From assembly GCA_916613615.1 (NCBI GenBank), contig OU744731.1, forward strand, positions 57,604,289-57,668,288: a DNA stretch of 64,000 nt. The letters run 5' to 3'. The position numbers and the translations under genes were made by a program. The DNA comes from Steromphala cineraria (taxonomy: Eukaryota; Mollusca; Gastropoda; Trochida; Trochidae). Each line of letters begins with the position of its first letter. Position 1 is the first letter of the stretch. Below, one piece after another: positions 12,596 through 23,293 of the stretch. A model generated the notes under the pieces. The model saw nothing but the letters and a program-made list of their open reading frames with translations. It was not told the origin of the DNA and did no database searches.

Positions 12596-14873
12596 ATGTT
12601 ATAACCCCACATGCTTTGCAAGTAAAAGTGACCCCATAATGTATTGGGCACCTATTAACCCCACAAAATTATCTGCAAACAAACCCCAGAAGGTAAGGAT
12701 TTACACATTCACATTGTTATAACCCCACATGCTTTGTAAGTAAAAGTGACCCTACAATGTATTGGGCATCTATAACCCCACATAATTATCTGCAAACAAA
12801 CCCCAGAAGGTAAGGATTAACACATTCACATTGTTATAACCCCACATGCTTTGTAAGTAAAAGTGACCCTACAATGTATTGGGCACCTATAACCTCACAT
12901 TATTATCTGCAAACAAACCCCAGAAGGTAAGGATTTACACATTCACATTGTTATAACCCCACATGCTTTGTAAGTAAAAGTGACCCAATAATGTATTGGG
13001 CATCTATAACCCCACATAATTATCTGCAAACAAACCCCAGAAGGTAAGGATTAACACATTCATAATGTTATAACCCCACATGCTTTGTAAGTAAAAGTGA
13101 CCCCATAATGTATTGGGCACCTATAACCCCACATACTTATCTGCAAACCAACCCCTGAAGGTAAGGATTTACACATGAAGTACATTCACAATGTAATAAC
13201 CCCACATGCTTTGTAAGTAAAATGACCCCATAATGTATTGGGCGGCTATAACCCCATTTAATTATCTGCAAACAAACCCCAGAAGGTAAGGATTTACACA
13301 TTCACATTGTTATAACCCCACATGCTTTGTAAGTAAAAGTGACCCCATAATGTATTGGGCACCTATAACCTCACATAATTATCTGCAAACAAACCCCAGA
13401 AGGTAAGGATTTACACATTCACATTGTTATAACCCCACATGCTTTGTAAGTAAAAGTGACCCCATAATGTATTGGGCACCTATAACCTCACATAATTATC
13501 TGCAAACAAACCCAAGAAGGTAAGGATTTACACATGAAGTACATTCACAATGTTATAACCCCACATGCTTTGTAAGTAAAAGTGACCCCATAATGTATTG
13601 GGCACCTATAACCCCACATAATTATCTGCAAACAAACCCCAGCAGGTAAGGATTAACACATTCACATTGTTATAACCCCACATGCTGTGTAAGTAAAAGT
13701 GACCCTACAATGTATTGGGCACCTATAACCTCACATAATTATCTGCAAACAAACCCCAGAAGGTAAGGATTTACACATTCACATTGTTATAACCCCACAT
13801 GCTTTGTAAGTAAAAGTGACCCTACAATGTATTGGGCACCTATAACCTCACATAATTATCTGCAAACAAACCCCAGAAGGTAAGGATTTACACATTCACA
13901 TTGTTATAACCCCACATGCTTTGTAAGTAAAAGTGACCCCATAATGTATTGGGCACCTATAACCCCACATAATTATCTGCAAACCAACCCCAGAAGGTAA
14001 GGATTTACACATGAAGTACATTCACAATGTTATAACCCCACATGCTTTGTAAGTAAAAGTGACCCCATAATGTATAGGGCACCAATAACCCCACATAATT
14101 ATCTGCAAACAAACCCCAGCAGGTAAGGATTAACACATTCACATGGTTATAACCCCACATGCTGTGTAAGTAAAAGTGACCCTACAATGTATTGGGCACC
14201 TATAACCTCACATAATTATCTGCAAACAAACCCCAGAAGGTAAGGATTTACACATTCACATTGTTATAACCCCACATGCTTTGTAAGTAAAAGTGACCCC
14301 ATAATGTATTGGGCACCTTTAACCCCACATAATTATCTGCAAACCAACCCCAGAAGGTAAGGATTTAAACATGAAGTACATTCACAATGTTATAACCCCA
14401 CATGCTTTGTAAGTAAAAGTGACCCCAAAATTATTGGGCACCTATAACCCCACATAATTATCTACAAACAAACCCCAGAAGGTAAGGATATACACATTCA
14501 CATTGTTATAACCCCACATGCTTTGTAAGTAAAAATGACCCCATAATGTATTGGGCACCTATAACCTCACATAAGTATCTGCAAACCAACCCCAGAAGGT
14601 AAGGATTTACACATTCACATTGTTATAACCCCACATGCTTTGTAAGTAAAAGTGACCCCATAATGTATTGGGCACCTATAACCCCACATAATTATCTACA
14701 AACAAACCCCAGAAGGTAAGGATATACACATTCACATTGTTATAACCCCACATGCTTTGTAAGTAAAAATGACCCCATAATGTATTGGGCACCTATAACC
14801 TCACATAATTATCTGCAAACCAACCCCAGAAGGTAAGGATTTACACATGAAGTACATTCAAAATGTTATAAAA
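12596..14873. repeat. satellite array: ~19 copies of a 117/126-bp unit
   Basis: The phrase AACCCCACATGCTTTG recurs at about 12604, 12723, 12840, 12957, 13075, 13198 and so on to 14746. Spacing is 117 bp, or about 126 bp in units that carry the extra GAAGTACA-type insert. Each unit contains two related starts, TATAACCCCACATGCTTTG and TATAACCCCACATAATTATC, so the unit looks like an ancient dimer of ~58-bp halves. Long units have their insert at about 13175, 13534, 14011, 14371 and 14847. There are no open frames of note. Typical unclassified satellite DNA. Confidence 0.93.
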
Positions 14874-15529
14874 AAAATTATCCTCATTATGTAAAAGAGT
14901 TAATACTTCTAACTTCATGGTCATTGATTAAACCCTGGAGGGAAAGTATCTGAACATGTGCAATCACAAAAACAAAAAAAATATCTCATCTCCATCATTT
15001 CTCTTCGACTTTTCTTACAGCTTTATGGCCATATATAAAAATAACAATCAAGTTTTCTTGTGAGACAACTAATTGACCATGACTTACAACACTTTCAAAA
15101 GTCCTGGTCAGTGAATATATACATGAACATGGAATATGTTGTTACGAAAAGATATGCACTGTCATGCTATTATTTGAACTTACTAAGTTTAGTCTTTATG
15201 GCACAAGAGGTTGTTCTTCAAAGTACTAAGTCTTTTGATTTTGCAGATGATATATAAGGATTTTAAGAAACATGCCTGCCATGCCTATATTCTAAAAGGA
15301 TTAGTGCCAATTCAGATATCCTAGGAGTACATCTCCATTAAATGACAGCTTTGGAGGTGAAACTGTGTTGGTGAAGAAAAAAATCATAACTTTACAGACA
15401 AGAGATGACAGCTCATTTATCAAGTCAAAAACAGAAAAGTCATTAAGGCCTTCTAATAATTTGTGAAAACTAGAGACTTGATTTAACAGAAAAACAATGA
15501 TACATCATACATGAAGATGAGAGAAATAA

Positions 15530-15813
15530 CTACGCACACGACTGTTCATTCTTCCAACAAAGAAAAACATTTAGTTTGTGATTTTTTCTTTTCTTTTTTT
15601 TCACCAACATCGCATGAACCTTTTTCTTTATATTGTCCCTGGGACGCACATGTATTTTGCCCCCTCTTGCTTTGCTCTTTTTCTTTGCATTTTCAATTTG
15701 CATTTGTCTTGGGCAAGTGTCAGTTTCAAAGTTTCTCTTGAACAGCTCCAGTAATTCCTGTTCTTCTTCAGAGGACCAACGTTTCCTTTCAGAGACCTTC
15801 TTTGGTCGACTTA
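15530..15813 (-). pseudogene. exon 7 (last) of the recombinase-like gene: Myb/SANT-like tail
   Basis: It begins after TTTCTCTACAG and reads ISRPKKVSERKRWSSEEEQ, then a helical segment, HVRPRDNIKKKVHAML and a run of Lys (KKKKRKN), ending at TAG (15532-15530). The spacing of Trp and acidic residues resembles one Myb/SANT-like helix bundle, only weakly. The Lys run could act as a nuclear localisation signal. The last ~15 residues are hydrophobic and may be read-through. Confidence 0.7.
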
Positions 15814-16305
15814 CTGTAGAGAAATAAATTTGAGAGTTAACATGAGAAATAATATTGAGAAGTCAGAAAAAAATAATACTAGAAAGTTTTGTTATTTTGA
15901 AACTGATCATAAACTATTAAAATTTACATATAGGTTAAAAGCAATTTTTTTCAGCTATCTTCAGCTATTGTCAAACAAAGTTTGTTTCATTACTGTTGAA
16001 CATATTTTAAACACTAAAAGTAGTGAATATAATTCACAAATGAAAGTCGTTAGATGGCTTAAGAGGTGAAAAATGCAAGAAAAGAAAACAATTGTTTATT
16101 GAATATCTCTTTTTCTGGGTATGTGTTTGCACCATGATGAGGATTCCAAACACGCCCTGTGGGGTTTGTTACAGCCAAAATTGTAATTCACTAAACTTTT
16201 TTTTCTTACATTATCTTTCATGTTTAAATATCTAGAATCTCAATTTAAAAGACAATTTGTTTTATCATTCAAAGGCTTATGGTTTGTTTAACCAGCCCAA
16301 CTTAC

Positions 16306-16437
16306 TCCTCTCTTCGTCGTCACTGCTGAATCCGTCTGAGATAAAGCCATCTTCAATAACAGCAGGCGTTGCTTGGAAAGCTGGCTCAACTTCAGTCTCG
16401 GCTTGCTCAGCAGCATTTGTATCTGGTGTAATGATGT
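16306..16437 (-). pseudogene. exon 6 of the recombinase-like gene (acidic linker)
   Basis: It begins after CATTTTCAG and reads DIITPDTNAAEQAETEVEP, then an acidic stretch ending FSSDDEER, closed by a strong donor AGGA|GTAAGT. Phase agrees with exons 5 and 7. There is no catalytic residue; it is a linker between the core and the C-terminal Myb/SANT-like part. Confidence 0.78.
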
Positions 16438-17043
16438 CTGAAAATGAAAAAAAGTTTTCAAAAACATACAATCACAATACATAACTCTTATATTGAAATA
16501 TGTAAACCTGAGAACTTTTTCCCAAAAAACCAGTATCAGCAACCCCAGACAGCATCAATGAGTAATAGGATAATTGGAACATTTATAATTGCAATCTTAT
16601 ATTTTCAAAATGAGAATGCCATAATAGTCAGAAAATATTGCCAAAAATGATATTAGCTGACAGGTACACCAACTAACAAAATTGAGAAAAACGATCCTGT
16701 AGCTCAGACTTTAAAGGAAAATAATCATTAAGCGGTAAGCTTTGAATAATTTCTTGAATAAAGAAAAGTATTATTACTTGTATCTGGCGACTTGCCTTTT
16801 CTATTTCTATTAGTCAGTTGACAATGCAATTTGTACAAAACTTTTCACTATAAGAGACTGGACAAACATCTGATTTGTTATTTCTTTTCCAAAAACAGCA
16901 ATTTTAACAACTTTTTTAAATGTAAGAAAATTGTGGTGGTCAAATGGCAAAATGTTATCTTAAGAAGTGTAAAAAACATAAATTATAGCGTGAATTGTGA
17001 ATCTAATAAATATAGATTTGACATATGACAAATAATAACTTAC

Positions 17044-17239
17044 CATCTAGTTGAATATCTTGTAGCTTTTTCCCAACAAACTGCGGAACCAATCCAAAAT
17101 CTTGGATTAAAAGAATTTTGGCAACTTCAGTCCTTTCCAACAAGTCTGAGGTCTGTCGATAATGGTTCAAGTGTACATCTATATTGTGCCAAAGATGTTG
17201 AATAATCCAAGATCTCTCAGCTTCATTTGTATCGAGAGC
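17044..17239 (-). pseudogene. exon 5 of the recombinase-like gene (His and nucleophile Tyr)
   Basis: It runs from the acceptor TTTTAACAG to the donor GATG|GTAAGT. It reads ALDTNEAERSWIIQHLWH, then LNHYRQTSDLLERTEVAKI, and ends KKLQDIQLD. The HLWH and HYR motifs hold the late His and the putative nucleophile Tyr (codon at 17161-17159). A Trp replaces the usual Gly of LGH, which could be damaging. Confidence 0.85.
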
Positions 17240-17839
17240 CTGTTAAAATAAAAAGCTATTGCAGACATACTATATAATCTTGATCACGGGTAAAACATAG
17301 AAGATAAAAAGTTGAATTTCAAGGAATTCCTTAAATGGAACTTGTTCTGCAGTTTGTGAAAAATATTAGCGCAGAATGTTGTAATTATCCCATTGACCCA
17401 TTTAATTTTACTTTTAGTTTTAGCAGCGACCATGATTATAACTTTGATGTCAAAACACAGTGGTTACATAATCTTTTCAGTGGTGAACTTCCAAGCCTCT
17501 TTGAAAGTATATCAATTCTAAAAAGAGGCAAATCAATTATGACTCCAAACATCTCATGGAGTGGCTCTTTAAATAAAGGGATCATTGTTTCACTATGTGA
17601 ACTCACTTTGTAAATCGGTTCTTTTTCTTGTAAGATCATAACATTTTATTAGAAAATATTCAGATCAATCGAAAATCAATGCTGTAAAGTTATTACAGTA
17701 AATCACTTATTCTAATCTTTGGACAGTTTTCTTAAATGCCAATGGTTATCGCTACATTGTCTCTTGGCTAGTATCTTTTGAAACATATGTTATTCTCTAC
17801 ACAACATAAACACCATTGTAATCAATATTATAGATTTAC

Positions 17840-17960
17840 CTGAACCATGGTGGCCATATATACTTCCGCATTATGCTTGTTCGAATAAGGCTTGGATTTG
17901 TTAGTTGAGCCTCTTCCGCAATAGTTGAAATGGCGTCATATGCCCTGAATACACCCCCAT
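17840..17960 (-). pseudogene. exon 4 of the recombinase-like gene (frameshifted)
   Basis: It begins NGGVFRAYDAISTIAEEAQL after a TTAATTTCAG acceptor and reaches TSIMRKY, which supplies the box II arginine. After MRKYI the reading frame only continues to exon 5 if two surplus bases (in TATATATGG) are ignored; it then reads ATMVQ up to the CAG|GTAAAT donor. As it stands the frame runs into a stop in exon 5. Confidence 0.8.
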
Positions 17961-18222
17961 CTGAAATTAATTAAATTTCAATATTTTAAACAGATGAAAC
18001 CTTGAATATAATTTTTAAAATATATTTTGTAATCAATATTGATAATGGTTGAAAGTTAGTTCAAAATAAGACTTTATTTACGACTCTCCTTCCACTGATA
18101 GAGAAACTTACTATTTATCACTTAGATATTGACATTTCAGCCATGAAAGCAACAATCTGAAAACCAGTCAAAATGATTTGAGTTTAAAAAATCTTTATGT
18201 ACCAACAATTGTAAATTCTTAC

Positions 18223-18349
18223 TTTTGCTTCCAAAGAGATATGGAGATGCTGTTGGGACCTGAGATGCATATCTCACTTCTCGGTGTGAAATGAAGGCAA
18301 GAGCTTCATTTGTCTCTGGTGGTAGTATAACAGGTACACATCTTCCCAC
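18223..18349 (-). pseudogene. exon 3 of the recombinase-like gene
   Basis: It lies between the acceptor ATGTATTTCAG and the donor AAAA|GTAAGA. It reads VGRCVPVILPPETNEALAF and ends SPYLFGSK. The VPVILPP...AL pattern after RGK is the recombinase segment that follows the catalytic lysine. The preceding intron is 312 bp. Confidence 0.85.
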
Positions 18350-18661
18350 CTGAAATACATGTGAAACTTCACCTGATAATCGAACTTATAACATTTCTAC
18401 AGTAATGCAAAACAATTGTTATTATAAAACATGTTTTTGTTCATTCTTGGTAATGCGAGTTTACGAAATAACCTGGTTTAAATAAAATAAAAATAATGAT
18501 ATTCAGAGACTGTTTTGATACATGATATTTTAAAAAATGTAAGTCTACTGATAAAAAGAATTGACATTTTGGAAAATATATTCCTATAAATAAGCAAATG
18601 GCGACTTCTTTCTGCATTATCAAATTTAATTTCTTTCAAAGTTAATATCAAGTGAACTGAC

Positions 18662-18785
18662 CTTCCCTCGAATTTCAACAACCTCTTGGGTTTCAAGCAG
18701 ATGACTTTCGAACTTGGTCATTTCTTTTGAGAGCTGCTCCTGTACTGGATCTATTCCTCTTTTTCTTTGATGATATGCGTCCAAT
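18662..18785 (-). pseudogene. exon 2 of the recombinase-like gene
   Basis: It runs from the acceptor GTGTAACAG to the donor AAG|GTCAGT. It reads RLDAYHQRKRG to EVVEIRGK in the same frame as exon 1. The terminal RGK sits where tyrosine recombinases carry the conserved beta-hairpin lysine. The preceding intron is 177 bp. Confidence 0.82.
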
Positions 18786-18962
18786 CTGTTACACAAATGA
18801 TAAAAAGGCCATCATTTAAAGACATTCATGCTGAGAATTTGTTTAGTTCACATGAGAAAAGCATTGGAATTTAAAATGAAAACATCTAAAGGTCATTTAC
18901 AGCAAAATAAGAATGATTCTGGATGTGAAGTACAAACATTATACATTTAATAATTGAACTAC

Positions 18963-20645
18963 CTTAAAGCCTGAACTTCATGGCATAGTCGTCTATTGTA
19001 TAGTGTTATCCTCGCCAGAGTTAGTGTCGCAGCCCTCTTGTAGTTGGCGTAGCTGGTGTCAGTCAGGTCAAGGTTTTTTATTTGTCTCTTCATATACTCA
19101 GTCACTTTTTTAATGTCATCAGGGGTCGGTAATTTTCTTGGCTTATTGAACTGTCATTCATTCAGGATCATCTTTCTAGCCAATTTTGTCACTTTCAGAG
19201 TCAACTGCATTTTCATTAGTTGTAGAAAATTTTCTGCCTCTCTTTGCTTTTTCTCATCGCCTTCAATAATAGCATTAGCCAGTTTGGAACTTGTCATAGG
19301 TTTGATATCGTATCCCAACTTTATGGCATTGCTTGGTGATGACAAATCCTCTTCATCAACACTGTTTTGCTTTGAACAAACAAGAGCAGCTTTTGCCACA
19401 TTTTCAAAATGAGAAGGTTTGAGAAAACAACAGAGATCCTGTTCACATTGTGATGTTTCTTGAAGGCAGAGAAGGAGCTTTGCATTCAGTCTCATTGCTT
19501 GGCTTGTATAATACTTTCTCATCACTCGGTTACCACGGTTTCTGTCGAGCATTTGATTTCCCAGACTTATTATGAGAGGATCTGCTTGGGCTGTCCTTGA
19601 TATTTTATCAGGCTGCATGATGGTGAATACCTCTTGAACAAGACGACTTGTTGCCTTGTTTGATATCCTTCCAGCCAGCGTTTTGCTCTGGATGTTTAGA
19701 TTGCCGAAACTAGATGGAGTCAAACCTTGCACAGGACTTTTGATGTCTCTTGAGATTATTCAATTGATGCCACGCTTAACAGTTCGGACAAGGACCAACA
19801 TTGGAAATGTCAAAGTCATTGTGCTTGATATTTCTCGCAAGTATTATTTCGCCTTTTCTCACTTGGATAACTTTCAAATTGTGTTGATGGAACCCTCGAA
19901 GGCGCAATATTTCTATCTGATTTTGTCTAATCTTGGTGATCTTTTGCTGTTCCTCCTTTGGCATATGAGAGTTGACTGTTGGATTTTCTTTTACTTCTTT
20001 TTCATCCTTGTGTATATTACTCAGCAAGTGATGTGAGAAGTTTGTTTGCATCTTTCCACAAAAGGTGCAGGGATAATGGGCATCATACACACGTTCACTG
20101 CGTTTCTGTTTGTCAGTTTTGGTAGTCAGGCTTCTCTTTACCAATTTTACATAAATACTTTTGTTCTTTTTGTCTCGGGCCACAAATTCTTCATCAATAT
20201 CCTCATCACTGGATGAATCAGGGGATGAAAGAGGATTGTTGCTAATTGGCAAAGTCAAAGATTGCTTTTGGTCACCCAGAGCAGGGTATGAAACAGACAT
20301 GTCACTTTCACAATCACTATCATCCAGATTCTCATGATTTCCCTGATGTTGCACATTTGCTACATTCATTTCTCTTAAGGGCCTTCTTGGACATTTCTCA
20401 TCTGATTCACTGCTTAAAGTGTCACTGTCTTTTTCTTCCGGAACATAATCACTGTCTGTTGCATACTGTTCAATATCAGTTAAGATATCACTGGATGTTG
20501 AAGTGTCAAGCCAAGTCTTTACCATACAATCAGAAAGTACCTTCCCTCTTCTTCCCGAGTCATTATCCTCGATCTGTGAGAGACCAGCTCCTGTAGCATC
20601 TGTAATCTGTGAGAGACCAACAACTGGAGCATCCAAGAGATTCTA
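18963..20645 (-). pseudogene. exon 1 (first visible) of the recombinase-like gene
   Basis: An acceptor (TTTTCGATTTTAG) precedes AATCTCTTGGAT, so this is probably an internal exon. It holds the acidic N-terminus (for example SSDEDIDEEFVARDKK), the zinc-binding segments and the start of the catalytic core, ending with YNRRLCHEVQAL. The frame is interrupted by TAA (19778-19776) just after GPCPNC, a one-base shift near 19735, and TGA (19156-19154) before QFNKPRKLPTPDDI. The donor is AAG|GTAGTT at 18963/18962. Confidence 0.8.
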
Positions 20646-22327
20646 AAATCGAAAAATTAACATTTTTTTTTTCAAAATGCACTTAGAGACCTGATTTTTT
20701 TTAAAAGATGCGCAATCAAAAATAATGAAAAAAAGTATATCATGACAAATTTGTAGGTCACGTCGTTTGGCCGCCATCTTGATTTTAAGCATATTTTGCA
20801 AAAGTCTGACCCCATGCACACTTGGCGATTCACCACTCGGTAACTACTGTTTAAGATAAAGAAATAAAATCGCTCGCGAACAGTCATTTCCGGTCGCCAT
20901 GACACATTTTCCGAAAATGGGGCCAGCTACGTCAGAAAAACTGTAAATGAACCTTTCTAATGTTACTGTACTTTATCCTGTAATGATATTTTCATGAAAC
21001 TTTCAGGAATGATAGATAACATTATCATCTGTGCAACCATTATGTACATTAACACCATACAGCGCTGAATCCGTTTGTCGTCGCTTGCGACTATATTTTG
21101 TGTTACATTCACATGAATGTTTGTGATAGATAATTCATTTCCTGTGTTGATGCTATGGTGTGTTGATGGGCTTAACACCTCAATTCAGAAGACGATAATG
21201 GAACTGCTAAAAGCCAGCACAGTTAACTAGCATGTATGGACACCAAGGAAGCATTAATTGACACGAGAGGTGAAACCAGACAGATAATAAGTGATTGACC
21301 TCACGACTTCACGGGTCATCCCAGTAGTTTGTAGACAGTACACTAGTTAATAAAGGCAATGCCACTGTTATACTAACGACTGTTTCAGACAATAAACAGC
21401 CTTCTGTTAATATCAAGGGCCTCAAACTCCGTGTTGATTGATTAATATATCAGTTTAGTGCATGTCGCGACTCGTTATGTTTTGCCTGTTAATTATTATG
21501 TTAATTATTTTATTTAAATTATAGGCAATATATTACCGGTTCCACAATTTAGGGTAAAGTTTGTCACTATTGAGAACTTCATGCTTGATAGTGATTTTTA
21601 CATTTGGTTTCGCATTAGTACAGTAATCAAAATGTGTATCAACGCAATGACAACAGTTCGTGTTACAGTTAAAACATATAGTCCTTGTGATCATCGGAAG
21701 ATGTCATTTACTAACAGCATATCACATCAACAAACTGGAAGAATAAATACTCACTACGAAGACGTTTGTACTGCAAGGACACGAACATAAAACATGGTAT
21801 ATGTATTTTCTCTGTAATATGTTTTACATTGTTTATTTCACTATTTGACAAATTACTTTCTTTCTCATAGAGTTATCTTCACAGGAGTAATGATTATGGT
21901 TACAAACATGAAATATCATCTCTCCTGATTTAAAGCTGTGAGCTAATTGTAACTGATTGTAATTGTAACGTGCCTGAGCGACACCATACAACTACTGAGC
22001 TGACAGCATATTGTACATGTGCAACGTTTCAAGATTAAAATTATATTCCCGTGGGAAATAAGTATTCTTTCTGAGTTGATTGATCATTATGGCTCGAGGT
22101 TATTCATCATCATCTTCTCAGATATCAAGCTTTGAGAAAATAATGAGTGGAATGATATGTGAATTAGCAATGATAAGGATTATTAATGTTTCAGTTCATG
22201 CTTGGCGCGAATGACAATTGTAAAGATCAATGTTGTCAAATGTTTACATCATAAAGAAGATGAACAGATCAATACCTTTTTTTCCTGACACCTGATATTG
22301 ATTAGGCAAAAGATGTAATATAATGTA
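20646..22327. other. upstream flank of the recombinase-like gene and intergenic tract
   Basis: On the minus strand an ATG in good context lies at 20777 (GCGGCCAAACGACGTGAC follows) and another near 20901 (GCGACCGGAAAT follows), in a locally CpG-richer patch. Either could mark a first exon or promoter, but no convincing first exon joins to 20645. The rest is AT-rich with no recognised gene. Confidence 0.4.
21255..21480 (+). repeat. unclassified dispersed repeat, member 1
   Basis: CACGGGTCATCC, ACTAACGACTGTTTCAGAC and CAGTTTAGTGCATGTC occur in the same order as related phrases at 35300-35520, 49640-49810 and (partly) 43195-43310. It is diverged and non-coding, with unknown ends. Confidence 0.5.
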
Positions 22328-23293
22328 CAGCTGCATATCTTACGTTTGTTCAATTACCTGCGTTTTTAGTGCAAATACCATGTAATTTGGAATGACTTTG
22401 GGGCATTCTAGCAATGCGAAAACGAAACCAAACGGATATTGTTGAAGTTTGAGTACACGAGTTAACATTCAGTTTGCGTTAAATTATTCGTATGGCATAC
22501 CTCAAAGATAACCGTAACTAATTTGGCAGGGCATTGAACACGGGTCAAAATTTCGAAAACGCTATTTTGTATTTTTCGCTACAAAATCCTTCATTAGTGA
22601 TCAATAGCTTTAGACCTAAGTCATATTTGTTCCTTTGCATTAATGCAATGTGATTATACTAATTTCTTTTTTACAATGTTAATATGGAATATTTAAATTG
22701 AAATTTAAGAAAATCTGAATTTCACAAATATGAACCCATCTGTCTATTTAATTATGCCAAATATCTCAATTCAGTACCAGTGACAAGACGATCCCGAAAA
22801 AATGGTTTGGGAATGATTCTTTTATTAAAGGATAATTGGTTGTCCCTTGGAGGTGCTCCTGGAGTTATTTTATGGAATAATAATAATAACAATAATGATA
22901 AGTTTTACGTCAAGTATCCATCTCTTACGAGTTGCTCACCGACGATTCACAAATGTGCATTATTACCCTGACAGATTTTTTCAAAGCTGCTTGCCTGCGC
23001 TGAGAGTCCATTTCGGACAGTACAACCGTATAACCAGATACCTATTGTACAACTGGTTGGACTGAGTGCAATGTGGATGAAGTGCCTTGCCCAAGGACAC
23101 TACACAGCTTTCGACCCAAGTCACACATCTTTTGTGTCTCCCCTGGGATTCGAACCCAGGTCGTTGGCGTGAGAGGCAGACACGCTAACCACTACACCAC
23201 CGCGCTCCACATGGACGTCAAAATGAAACACAATTTACATGATATTTGCACTACGATACACAAGCAAGTGAACAAACTTAAGATACGCAGCTG
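22328..23293. mobile_element. TA-flanked inverted-repeat element (966 bp) interrupted by a SINE
   Basis: The ends are inverted repeats: CAGCTGCATATCTTACG at 22328 and the complement of CAGCTGCGTATCTTAAG ending at 23293, about 25 bp with two mismatches. Both are bounded by TA (22326-22327, 23294-23295), as expected for Tc1/mariner-type insertion. Without the SINE (22877-23208) the element is about 635 bp. No transposase is visible. The left half matches 47415-47725. Confidence 0.78.
22877..23208 (-). mobile_element. tRNA-derived SINE with (ATT)n tail
   Basis: Read on the minus strand, the 5' part is tRNA-like: GGTGGTGTAGTGGTTAGC resembles an A box and GGGTTCGAATCCC is a perfect B box (near 23146-23158). 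The acceptor ends do not pair and the anticodon loop is irregular, so it is not a working tRNA. A central part with CCTTGGGCAAGGCACTTCAT follows, a phrase seen in widespread metazoan tRNA-SINEs. The tail is ATT-rich (22879-22902 on the plus strand as AATAAT). Confidence 0.85.

Larger units (their letters stand above)
15530..20645 (-). pseudogene. intron-bearing tyrosine-recombinase-like (Crypton-like) gene, inactivated copy
   Basis: Seven minus-strand exons can be joined (20645-18963, 18785-18662, 18349-18223, 17960-17840, 17239-17044, 16437-16306, 15813-15530), giving about 890 codons. The order is: acidic Ser/Asp-rich N-terminus; HYPCTFCGK...HHLLSNIH and GPCPNC...LKRH...C zinc-binding segments; helical region; then a recombinase core with YNRRLCHEV (box I Arg), EIRGK followed by VPVIL (the Lys hairpin), SIMRKY (box II Arg), HLWH (His, with Trp where LGH is usual) and NHYR (nucleophile Tyr); last, a KRWSSEEEQELLELF Myb/SANT-like segment and a Lys-rich tail. 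This arrangement matches an invertebrate family with tyrosine recombinase folds; the Crypton origin is inferred. Lesions: TAA at 19778-19776, a one-base frameshift near 19735, TGA at 19156-19154 and two surplus bases late in exon 4. Intact splice sites argue against a retrocopy. The true 5' exon was not found. Confidence 0.82.

Noticed and set aside
12596..14873. Regularly spaced repeats that look superficially CRISPR-like
   Set aside because: The whole 117/126-bp unit is conserved, with no unique spacers. There are no cas genes, and the window is eukaryotic. It is satellite DNA.
16257..16484. Plus-strand open frame of 75 codons
   Set aside because: It is the antisense shadow of exon 6 of the minus-strand recombinase-like gene.
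19656..20596. Plus-strand open frames of 116-126 codons (19056-19412, 19656-20036, 20246-20596)
   Set aside because: They lie antisense to exon 1, whose minus-strand reading contains recognisable motifs and phase-compatible splice sites; the plus-strand frames have none.
20672..20905. 77-codon minus-strand frame upstream of the recombinase-like gene as its first exon
   Set aside because: No donor/acceptor pair gives a plausible intron to 20645 in phase; the gap is only some tens of bases. An ATG at 20777 remains possible but unproven.
23137..23208. tRNA gene on the minus strand
   Set aside because: The B box is perfect, but the acceptor arms do not pair, the anticodon loop is irregular and a SINE body with an ATT tail follows. 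It is the head of a SINE.
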